Shown here in pieces: positions 24,694 to 30,848 of a stretch of 35,455 nt of DNA (the stretch's first letter is position 1; each line of letters opens with the position of its first letter). The DNA is from an uncultured Clostridia bacterium (GTDB lineage Bacteria > Bacillota > Clostridia > Christensenellales > Borkfalkiaceae). The notes under the pieces were generated by a model that saw nothing but the letters and a program-made list of their open reading frames with translations, was not told the DNA's origin and did not search any database. The stretch lies in contig CALWCH010000016.1 in the NCBI GenBank assembly GCA_944376335.1, forward strand, positions 1 to 35,455. Direction: 5' to 3'. The position numbers and the translations under genes were made by a program.

Positions 24694-26205
24694 ATGAGAG
24701 GTATCAATACTTCGGTCACGAAACTGAGGAGAAAGATCTTCGTCGAAGTTGTAAAAGTTGCGTACAATGTCGAGGACGAGGACGTCAACAGCGCCATCGA
24801 GGCGATCCCATATATCATTTCCCCGACGGAGGTGCCGCAGTACCGCGAGAGCATCTACCGCGAGCGCGCCATCGCTTCCGAACGCGTGCGCCTCGCCCTC
24901 GGGATGTCGCTCCGCCCGCAGGACAGACCCGTGCACATCACGGCGGGCCTCGATGCGAGCAATATCTCCGATAAATATTATGAACCCCCGCTCATGCAGG
25001 TCATTCCCTCGGCGTGCGACAGGTGCGAGGACAACGTCTATGAAGTGAGCAATCAGTGCCGCGCGTGCGTCTCGCGCGCGTGCATGTCCGTCTGCCCCAA
25101 GGGGGCTATCTCCATCGGAAAGGACGGGAGGACGGTCATCGACAGGGAGAAGTGCATCAAGTGCGGCAAGTGCAAGGCTGCCTGCCCGTACGACGCCATC
25201 GCCCACAAGGTGCGCCCGTGCGCGGATGCGTGCGGCGTGAAGGCCATCTCGAGCGATGAGCTGGGGAGGGCATCCATCGACCCCAAGAAGTGCGTGGGCT
25301 GCGGCCAGTGCATGGTGAGCTGCCCGTTCGGCGCCATTGCCGACAAGTCGCAGATCTTCCAGCTCGGCCGTGCCGTCAAGAGGGGGGACAACGTCGTCGC
25401 GATCGTTGCGCCCGCCATCGTCGGGCAGTTCGGCCCCAAGGCGACGCTTTGGCGCATCAAGGCCGCCCTCAAGGACGTCGGCTTTAAGGAAGTCTTTGAA
25501 GTGGCGCACGGTGCGGACGTGGGCGCTTCCACCGAGGCGCACCACTACGCGACGGAGGTCGTGACGGGCAAACTTCCCTTCCTTCTCACCTCCTGCTGCC
25601 CCGCGTGGAGCATGCTCGCCAAGACGCAGTTCCCCGACATGGTGGACAAGGTCTCGAGTGCCCTCACGCCCATGGTGGCAACGGCGCGTTCCGTCAAGCA
25701 GAGGATGCCCGATGCGCGCGTCGTCTTCGTCGGGCCCTGTGCTGCGAAGAAGCTCGAGGCGATGAGAAGGACGGTGCGCTCGGACGTCGACTTCGTCATT
25801 ACGTTCGAGGAACTTGCCGCCATCTTCGAGGCTGCGGGCATCGACTTCAATACCTACACCAAGGAAGACCCCATCCACGACGCTTCGGGCGCGGGCAGGG
25901 GATACGGCGTTGCGGGCGGCGTTGCCTCCGCCATCGAGCAGTGCGTGCGCGAGTATTACCCCGGCGTCGAGGTCAAGATCGAGCATGCGGAAGGGCTCGT
26001 GGAGTGCAAGAAAATTTTGATGCTTGCAAAGGCCGGTAAAAAGAACGGGTGCCTCATCGAGGGCATGGGGTGCTTCGGCGGCTGCGTCGCGGGCGCGGGC
26101 GTGAATATCCCCGTGGAGAAGGGCGCGCAGGCGGTGCAGAAGTTCGTGCAAGATTCCACCAACAAACTCCCGCCTAAGGAGCTCTACGAGATCCAGCTTC
26201 CCTAA
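24694..26205 (+). CDS. [FeFe]-hydrogenase, group B-like
   Basis: Cytoplasmic hydrogenase that reduces protons with electrons from ferredoxin, 503 residues. After an N-terminal domain there is a Cys-rich segment (CDRCEDN... CRACVSRACMSVCP, about 108-135) and two ferredoxin-type motifs (CIKCGKCKAACP near 154; CVGCGQCMVSCP near 200). The H-cluster domain shows all three signatures: L1 TSCCPAW (about 298), L2 VGPCAAKKLE (about 346) and L3 EGMGCFGGCVAG (about 455), so all H-cluster Cys are present. The Ala in TSCCPAW fits group B rather than the classical TSCCPGW of group A. AAGGAG ribosome binding site. Third gene of the rex operon. Its maturases HydEFG are not in the window. Confidence 0.88.
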   Translation: MRGINTSVTKLRRKIFVEVVKVAYNVEDEDVNSAIEAIPYIISPTEVPQYRESIYRERAIASERVRLALGMSLRPQDRPVHITAGLDASNISDKYYEPPLMQVIPSACDRCEDNVYEVSNQCRACVSRACMSVCPKGAISIGKDGRTVIDREKCIKCGKCKAACPYDAIAHKVRPCADACGVKAISSDELGRASIDPKKCVGCGQCMVSCPFGAIADKSQIFQLGRAVKRGDNVVAIVAPAIVGQFGPKATLWRIKAALKDVGFKEVFEVAHGADVGASTEAHHYATEVVTGKLPFLLTSCCPAWSMLAKTQFPDMVDKVSSALTPMVATARSVKQRMPDARVVFVGPCAAKKLEAMRRTVRSDVDFVITFEELAAIFEAAGIDFNTYTKEDPIHDASGAGRGYGVAGGVASAIEQCVREYYPGVEVKIEHAEGLVECKKILMLAKAGKKNGCLIEGMGCFGGCVAGAGVNIPVEKGAQAVQKFVQDSTNKLPPKELYEIQLP

Positions 26206-26249
26206 ATTTCAAGATAGTACTTGAATAAAACGCATTTTTCGGCGTTTTG

Positions 26250-26271
26250 CATAGTACTATGTCTGACATAG
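26250..26271. repeat. CTATG-N5-CATAG dyad, copy 2
   Basis: CTATG-tctga-CATAG (26257-26271), the same palindrome as at 15720-15734 with the central A/T exchanged, preceded by CATAGTACTATG (26250-26261), itself a palindrome that shares the left half-site. Just to the left AAAACGC/GCGTTTT form another inverted repeat (26227-26247). It lies beyond the terminators of two convergent genes. Confidence 0.5.
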
Positions 26272-26280
26272 GAATGAAAA

Positions 26281-26319
26281 AGGGCGTTCCCGAGCTTGGG
26301 AGCGCCCTAAATTTTTATT
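26281..26319 (+). terminator. Terminator after the hydrogenase gene, probably bidirectional
   Basis: AGGGCGTTCCC (26281-26291) pairs with GGGAGCGCCCT (26298-26308), one G-U pair, followed by AAATTTTTATTT. On the minus strand the stem is followed by TTTTTC, so it can also back up rplI termination. Confidence 0.85.
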
Positions 26320-26351
26320 TGAGATGTGCTGTCCCACTTTGGGCGGACAGC

Positions 26352-26378
26352 AAAAAACGGCGGAGAAGTTCTCCGCCG
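26352..26378 (-). terminator. Terminator of rplI
   Basis: CGGCGGAGAA and TTCTCCGCCG (26358-26378); on the minus strand followed by six T (26357-26352). A further hairpin GCTGTCC/GGACAGC lies at 26328-26351. Confidence 0.85.
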
Positions 26379-26408
26379 CTTGAGCGTGCTGGTGGGGCTC
26401 GTGCGGGC

Positions 26409-26852
26409 TTATTCCGCGACGACTTTGACTTTGATCTTCGAGATGACGCCCTCCATGAGGCGCACTTCCGCCTCGAAATCGCCGACGTTTTTGATGTTTT
26501 CCTTTAAGGAAATCTTCTTTTTGTCGATGTCGTAGCCCGCTGCGGAGAGGGCGGAGGCGATGTGCGCGGTCGTCACGGAGCCGAACACCCTGCCGTTTTC
26601 GCCCGCCTTGATGGCGACGGTGACCTCTTGGCCTTGGAGCTTGGAGGCAAGCTCCTTCTGCGCCTTGATATACTCGGCGCGGTGATATTCCTCGGCGACG
26701 CGGCGCTGGGTGATCTCGTTGATGCCGCTCGCCGTTGCGATTTCGGCGAGCCCTTTCTTTAGAAGAAAGTTGCGTGCGTAGCCGTCGGATACTTCCACAA
26801 GGTCGCCCTTCTTGCCGGTGCCCTTTACATCTTGTTTCAAAATGACTTTCAT
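26409..26852 (-). CDS. rplI: 50S ribosomal protein bL9
   Basis: Large-subunit ribosomal protein, 147 residues. N-terminal domain MKVILKQDVKGTGKKGDLVEVSDGYARNFLLKKGLA is the bL9 signature, followed by the long helix and the C-terminal domain (VTVAIKAGENGRVFGSVT). ATG at 26852 with AAGGAG upstream; an upstream in-frame ATG has no such site. Here the gene stands alone with its own promoter, whereas in many Firmicutes it is next to the DHH phosphodiesterase and dnaB. Confidence 0.97.
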   Translation of the reverse strand: MKVILKQDVKGTGKKGDLVEVSDGYARNFLLKKGLAEIATASGINEITQRRVAEEYHRAEYIKAQKELASKLQGQEVTVAIKAGENGRVFGSVTTAHIASALSAAGYDIDKKKISLKENIKNVGDFEAEVRLMEGVISKIKVKVVAE

Positions 26853-26872
26853 CGTAGTTCTCCTTTTGAAAT

Positions 26873-26901
26873 ATTGTATCAAAGAGTGGGGGCTTTGTCA
26901 A
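26873..26901 (-). promoter_or_regulatory. Promoter of rplI
   Basis: Minus strand: -35 TTGACA (26901-26896), 17-bp spacer, -10 TACAAT (26878-26873). Confidence 0.87.
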
Positions 26902-26909
26902 CGGGGTTT

Positions 26910-26939
26910 TTGATAATTTTTCTTGTTTTTGCGCATATT
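26910..26939 (+). promoter_or_regulatory. Possible promoter of the DUF1540-like gene
   Basis: -35 TTGATA (26910-26915), 18-bp spacer, -10 CATATT (26934-26939). It diverges from the rplI promoter, with the -35 boxes only 8 bp apart. Confidence 0.5.
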
Positions 26940-26960
26940 AAGCGGGTAAGGAGGTGGAAT

Positions 26961-27119
26961 ATGGATCGCAATATGATCAACTGCGGCGTCTCGTGCGGCG
27001 TTTCGGAGTGTAAGTTCAATGTGGACGGCTGCCACTGCCAGCTCGAGACCATCCACGTCGGCAATACCTGCGACATGGAGCACTGCACTTGCTGCGACAG
27101 CTTTCAAAAGAGAAGATAA
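26961..27119 (+). CDS. Small Cys-rich protein, DUF1540-like
   Basis: 52 residues with eight Cys, in the pattern NCGVSCGVSECKFNVDGCHC...IHVGNTCDMEHCTCCDSF, which resembles the DUF1540 family of small metal-binding proteins common in Clostridia. ATG at 26961 with a very strong AAGGAGGTGG at 26948-26957. A longer frame upstream would overlap the rplI start region and lacks such a site. Probably binds zinc or another metal. Function unknown. Monocistronic with its own terminator. Confidence 0.8.
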   Translation: MDRNMINCGVSCGVSECKFNVDGCHCQLETIHVGNTCDMEHCTCCDSFQKRR

Positions 27120-27130
27120 AAAAGTTTCGG

Positions 27131-27152
27131 GCCCCCGCGGGGGGCTCTTTTT
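27131..27152 (+). terminator. Terminator of the DUF1540-like gene
   Basis: GCCCCC (27131-27136) pairs with GGGGGC (27140-27145), followed by TCTTTTT. Confidence 0.85.
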
Positions 27153-27253
27153 CGTTCGGGCGGGGGCGTGCCGTTCTGCGTGTATTGTTTTTGGATAGCG
27201 GCACAAACTGAAGTCACAGCGGCAACGCTTAAAAATAGAGCCGAGCATCGGCG
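27153..27253 (+). other. Short noncoding stretch, candidate small RNA
   Basis: Between two terminators. It contains AGCG-GCAA-CGCT (27218-27229, a GNRA-type tetraloop) and CCGA-GCA-TCGG (27241-27251), then runs into the UUCG-capped terminator. No promoter is recognisable, so an independent RNA is only a possibility. Confidence 0.3.
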
Positions 27254-27283
27254 GGGCTTCCCTTCGGGGAGGCCTGTTTTTTT
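27254..27283 (+). terminator. Intrinsic terminator with UUCG tetraloop
   Basis: GGCTTCCC (27255-27262), loop TTCG, GGGAGGCC (27267-27274), then TG and seven T. It is the second terminator after the DUF1540-like gene. Confidence 0.8.
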
Positions 27284-27307
27284 GTGTTTGCGGGGTGCGC
27301 TCGTGCA

Positions 27308-27313
27308 TATAAT
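27308..27313 (+). promoter_or_regulatory. -10 box directly before the solute-binding-like gene
   Basis: TATAAT without a clear -35 partner. If used, transcription would begin at about 27320, on the proposed ATG, giving a leaderless or nearly leaderless message. Confidence 0.45.
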
Positions 27314-27319
27314 GGGGAG

Positions 27320-28210
27320 ATGAACGTTTGGCGTATTATGCGGCGCGGGGTGGCGTGGGGGATCGTTTTGTTGGCTGTTGCCGTGGTGCTTCTCCCCCAA
27401 GGTGAGGGCGAGGCGGAGGCGCGCACCGTCGTTCGGGTGTGGAATGTGGATACCTTTGAGGGTGGGAAGGGCTCGCGCACTTCCTTTTTGAAGAGCGTCG
27501 CCCGTACGATGCAGGGGGAGGCGCACTACCTCGTTACGAGCTATACCCTCGAGGGGGCGCGGGCGGCCTTTGAGGAGGGGGAAGCGCCCGATGTGCTCTC
27601 CTTCGGCGTCGGGCTCTCGGAGTTTACCGAAAAACTTTTGCCGCTCTCGGGGGAGATGGCGGAAGGGGCGGTCTCGGGTGGGGAAATGGGGGGAGACGTG
27701 CTCGCAGTTCCCTGGTGCATGGGCGGGTACTATCTCTTTGTCCTCTCCGATTTTGCGGGAGAGGGGAGGACGGCCGTGTCCGTGGGCGGGGAGAACCTTT
27801 CTTGCGTGGCGGCGGGGCTCGAAGGGATACGGGGCGAGGAAGCGGAGAGCCTTGCGGCTTATACGGGCTTTTTGAGCGGGAAGTACCGCTATCTCTTGGG
27901 CACGCAGCGGGATATATGCCGCTTTTCGGCGCGGGGCGTACAAGTCGAGATGCGCCCGCTGTTAAAATACAACGACCTATTTCAATATGTGGGCATTCTC
28001 TCCGCGGAAAAGCGGGAGGAAGCGGAGGCGTTCGCTTATGCGCTCCTTTCGCCCGAAACGCAGGGGCGGCTTTCCGAAATCGGCATGTTCCCGCCCGAGA
28101 AAAAAGCGGAGTACACGGTGAGCGTGTTTTCCTCCGAAGCGGCGCTCGGGGAGATTGCCCGCTTATCACGCGCGGGGGAAGATATCGGAAAATTTCTGAA
28201 AAGTATTTGA
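27320..28210 (+). CDS. Extracytoplasmic solute-binding-like protein
   Basis: About 296 residues. An N-terminal membrane anchor or signal peptide (VAWGIVLLAVAVVLLPQG) without lipobox is followed by a domain resembling family-1 solute-binding proteins: VVRVWNVDTFEGGKGSRTSFL at the start, APDVLSFGVGLSEFTEKLLPLSG, DVLAVPWCMGGYYLFV, and a C-terminal AYALLSPETQGRLSEIGMFPP, as in sugar-binding proteins. No permease is adjacent and it is shorter than the usual 400 residues, so it may have a sensing or other envelope role. The start is uncertain between ATG 27320 and ATG 27338; neither has a well-placed ribosome binding site. The -35 of the murB promoter overlaps its stop codon. Confidence 0.65.
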   Translation: MNVWRIMRRGVAWGIVLLAVAVVLLPQGEGEAEARTVVRVWNVDTFEGGKGSRTSFLKSVARTMQGEAHYLVTSYTLEGARAAFEEGEAPDVLSFGVGLSEFTEKLLPLSGEMAEGAVSGGEMGGDVLAVPWCMGGYYLFVLSDFAGEGRTAVSVGGENLSCVAAGLEGIRGEEAESLAAYTGFLSGKYRYLLGTQRDICRFSARGVQVEMRPLLKYNDLFQYVGILSAEKREEAEAFAYALLSPETQGRLSEIGMFPPEKKAEYTVSVFSSEAALGEIARLSRAGEDIGKFLKSI

Positions 28211-28235
28211 GTTTGGACGCGAAATGTGGTAGAAT
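28207..28235 (+). promoter_or_regulatory. Promoter of the murB operon
   Basis: -35 TTGAGT (28207-28212), 17-bp spacer, -10 TAGAAT (28230-28235). The -35 contains the TGA stop codon of the preceding gene. Confidence 0.7.
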
Positions 28236-28249
28236 AGGGGGAGAACGAA

Positions 28250-29134
28250 TTGACGCTCCATGCACGGCTTAAGGCGCACTTTCCGAAGCTGGAAGCCGCG
28301 GAATATTTTGACTTTGCACGGCATACCGTCATCGGCTGCGGGGGGACTGCCTCCGCGTGGGCGGCTCCGAGAAACGGGGAGGAGCTGGCGCTCTTATTGG
28401 ACTTTTTGAGGCGGGAGCACATCCCGTACTGCCTTTTGGGGGCGGGCGCCAATGTACTGCCGAAAGAGGGCCTCTTCGACGGCGTTGTGGTCCGCTTTTG
28501 CCGCATGCAGCAATTGTGTGCGGAGGGGCGGACGGTGCGCGTCGGTGCGGGCGTGACGGGCGGCAGGCTCTTGAAAGAGCTGGAAGCGCGGACGCTTGCG
28601 GGGGCGGAATTTTTGACGGGCATCCCCATGACCGCGGGGGGTGCAGCCGCCATGAATGCGGGCGTGAGAGAGGGGCATTTGGGCGACCTTATTGAAAGCG
28701 TTGCCTGCGCCGAGGCGGGGCGGACGTTCGTGCTGACGAACGCGGAGTGCCGCTTTTCGGAGAAGGACAGCATCTTTTTGCGGGAAAAGCTCGCCGTTAC
28801 CTGCGTGACGCTCAACTTAAAATACAGCTTTCCCGAGGAAATTGCGCGGAGAAGGTGTTATTTCCGACGAAAGCGCGCCTCTCTCCCCAAGGGAAGGAGC
28901 ATGGGGTGCGTGTTCGTCAACCCCGAAGGGAGAAGTGCGGGGGCGCTCATCGACGGGTGCGGGCTCAAGGGTACGCGCATCGGCGGGGCGAGGGTGAGCG
29001 AACTGCACGCAAACTTTATCATTAACGAAGGGGGAACGAGCGGCGACGTCTCGGCGCTCATCGCCCATATTCAGAAAATCGTCTTGGAACGGACGGGCAT
29101 TTTGCTCAGAGAAGAGATACAGCGGCTCCCCTGA
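28250..29134 (+). CDS. murB: UDP-N-acetylenolpyruvoylglucosamine reductase, diverged
   Basis: FAD- and NADPH-dependent enzyme of peptidoglycan precursor synthesis, UDP-GlcNAc-enolpyruvate to UDP-MurNAc. 294 residues, type II length. TTG start at 28250 with GGGGGAG upstream. FAD-binding segments are present: GCGGTASAWAAP, LLGAGANVL (63-70), TGIPMTAGGAAAMNAG (123-138). The C-terminal domain has GALIDGCGLKGTRIGGARVSELHANFIIN and the acidic end GILLREEI. Two active-site positions differ from the family: the usual YR of FxYRxS is E171-K172 (CRFSEKDS), and the usual Ser of GSxFxxP is Cys220 (MGCVFVNP). Position in the murB-PHP-whiA cluster supports the name. Confidence 0.88.
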   Translation: MTLHARLKAHFPKLEAAEYFDFARHTVIGCGGTASAWAAPRNGEELALLLDFLRREHIPYCLLGAGANVLPKEGLFDGVVVRFCRMQQLCAEGRTVRVGAGVTGGRLLKELEARTLAGAEFLTGIPMTAGGAAAMNAGVREGHLGDLIESVACAEAGRTFVLTNAECRFSEKDSIFLREKLAVTCVTLNLKYSFPEEIARRRCYFRRKRASLPKGRSMGCVFVNPEGRSAGALIDGCGLKGTRIGGARVSELHANFIINEGGTSGDVSALIAHIQKIVLERTGILLREEIQRLP

Positions 29135-29164
29135 ACGCCATACGAGGGAGCGCGAGAAGGAGTT

Positions 29165-29935
29165 ATGCGGCTGACATTTGACTATCATACCCACACCAAA
29201 TATTCGGACGGCAAATCGACCGCCCTCGAGAACGCGCTTGCCGCCAAGGAGCGGGGACTCAGGGGCATTGCCATCACCGACCACGGCTTTTCGCACGTCG
29301 TGTTCGGCGTCAGGCGGCGGGAGAAGGAGCAGTATTTTTCGGACATCGACGAGGCGGGGCGGCAGACGGGCCTTCCCGTGCTGCGCGGCATCGAGGAGAA
29401 CATCCTGAGCCTCGACGGGGCGTGTGAGCTCACCGAGGCGGACTATGACGACTTCGACGTCTATCTCGTCGGCTTTCACCCAGTCGTCAAGTACAAGGAC
29501 TTTTCCTCCTTCTGGGAGGGCGGCTGGGAGGCCTTCCGCTACCGCGCGGGCATCAAGCCGTCGGAGCGCATGGTGCGGGAGACGACGCGGGCGTTTGTGC
29601 TCGCTGTCAAGAATAACCCCATCGACATTCTGACGCACCTCAACTATCATTGCTTTGCCGACGTGAAGGAAGTCGCCAAGTGCTGCAGAGACTACGGCAC
29701 CTATCTTGAGATCAGCGGCAAGAAGACGCATTTTACCGACGAGGAACTTGCGGACGCCGCCGCGACGGGGGTGAAGTTCGTCGTCAATTCGGACGCGCAC
29801 GCCCCGGGGCGCATCGGGGATATAGCGCTCGCAGAGGAACAGATCAGGCGGGTGGGGGTGCCCCTCTCGCAGATCGACAACATCGACGGAAGGGTGCCGC
29901 GCTTCCGCTTGACGGAATACAAACGGACACACTAA
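29165..29935 (+). CDS. PHP-domain phosphoesterase, YcdX/histidinol-phosphatase type
   Basis: 256 residues, a metal-dependent phosphoesterase fold. Metal-binding motifs: HTHTKYSDG near 8-16, AITDHGFSHV near 40, GIEEN near 78, HLNYH near 160 and NSDAH near 210. Cytoplasmic. The substrate is unknown; histidinol phosphate is only one possibility, and no his genes are nearby. It lies 30 bp after murB with an AAGGAG ribosome binding site and 1 bp before whiA, the place a PHP protein occupies in many Clostridia. Confidence 0.88.
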   Translation: MRLTFDYHTHTKYSDGKSTALENALAAKERGLRGIAITDHGFSHVVFGVRRREKEQYFSDIDEAGRQTGLPVLRGIEENILSLDGACELTEADYDDFDVYLVGFHPVVKYKDFSSFWEGGWEAFRYRAGIKPSERMVRETTRAFVLAVKNNPIDILTHLNYHCFADVKEVAKCCRDYGTYLEISGKKTHFTDEELADAAATGVKFVVNSDAHAPGRIGDIALAEEQIRRVGVPLSQIDNIDGRVPRFRLTEYKRTH

Positions 29936-29936
29936 A

Positions 29937-30848
29937 ATGGCGAATTTTACATCCGAAGTCAAACGGGAGCTGTATGCTCCCCCCCAAAACAGCTGCTGCA
30001 AGAGGGCGGCGCTCTCGGCACTTCTGGCGACGTCGGGCAGCTATAGAGAGGGGCGCATTGAGTTCGTGAGCGAGAACGAGCGGCTCTCGGCGCTCTTTTT
30101 GGCGCTTGCGGAGAGCGTCTTTGATGTGCGGTTTGAGGTCAAGGAGGCCGTCTTTGACCCCAAGCGCGAACGGGACAGGCTCACCTTCTCTCTGGAAGGG
30201 GAGACGGCGGCGCGCATTGCGGAAGAGACGGGGCTCTTGGACGGCACCGCGTTTCCCCGCGCTATGGAGCGGGAGTGCTGCGCGCTCTCGGCGTTAAAAG
30301 CTGCCTTTTTGGGCGGCGGGAGCTGTACCGTGCCGCAGGGGGGCACGCGGACGGGCTATCACCTCGAATTTGTCTTTCCGCGGGCGAAAGACGCCGAGGC
30401 GTTTACAGAGCTTCTCTTGCAGTTTGACCTTTTAGGCAAGACGACGAAACGGGGGGAGCGCACCGTCGTGTATTTGAAGAGCGGGGATATGCTCTCCGAC
30501 TTCTGCTCCGCCGTCGGGGCGCAGGGGGCGTTAAAAAAGCTCAACGAGCTTGCCGCCGAGCGGCAGGAGCGCAACAACTTCAACCGCGTCTCCAACTGCT
30601 ATGCGCGCAACACCGACCGCACCGCCATTGCAAGCGTTACGCAGCTCAGGGCGTTCAAGGAGCTCTACGAAAAGGGCGTGTTTGAGAGCCTGCCTGAGCA
30701 GCTCAAAGAGGCGGCGAAGTGCCGCGTGGAGCATCCCACGGAATCACTCACCGAGCTTGCGGCGCGGCTGAATGTATCTAAAAGCTGCTTAAATCACCGC
30801 TTCCGCAAACTCATGGAACTTTACAAAAGCATGGAGGAACAAGCATGA
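29937..30848 (+). CDS. whiA: DNA-binding protein WhiA
   Basis: 303 residues. WhiA has an N-terminal domain related to LAGLIDADG endonucleases but without activity (FTSEVKRELY..., then CCALSALKAAFLGGGSCTVPQG) and a C-terminal helix-turn-helix (TESLTELAARLNVSKSCLNHRFRKL). In Firmicutes it affects cell division and chromosome segregation, and in actinomycetes sporulation. ATG one base after the PHP stop implies coupled translation, and its stop overlaps the dnaE start (ATGA). The genes rapZ and yvcK, usually just upstream, are absent here. Confidence 0.94.
   Translation: MANFTSEVKRELYAPPQNSCCKRAALSALLATSGSYREGRIEFVSENERLSALFLALAESVFDVRFEVKEAVFDPKRERDRLTFSLEGETAARIAEETGLLDGTAFPRAMERECCALSALKAAFLGGGSCTVPQGGTRTGYHLEFVFPRAKDAEAFTELLLQFDLLGKTTKRGERTVVYLKSGDMLSDFCSAVGAQGALKKLNELAAERQERNNFNRVSNCYARNTDRTAIASVTQLRAFKELYEKGVFESLPEQLKEAAKCRVEHPTESLTELAARLNVSKSCLNHRFRKLMELYKSMEEQA

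Noticed and set aside
21949-26151. 1400-residue minus-strand frame opposite adhE and the hydrogenase gene
   Set aside because: Antisense of two well-conserved enzymes; Asp/His/Val/Arg-rich shadow composition and no recognisable domain.
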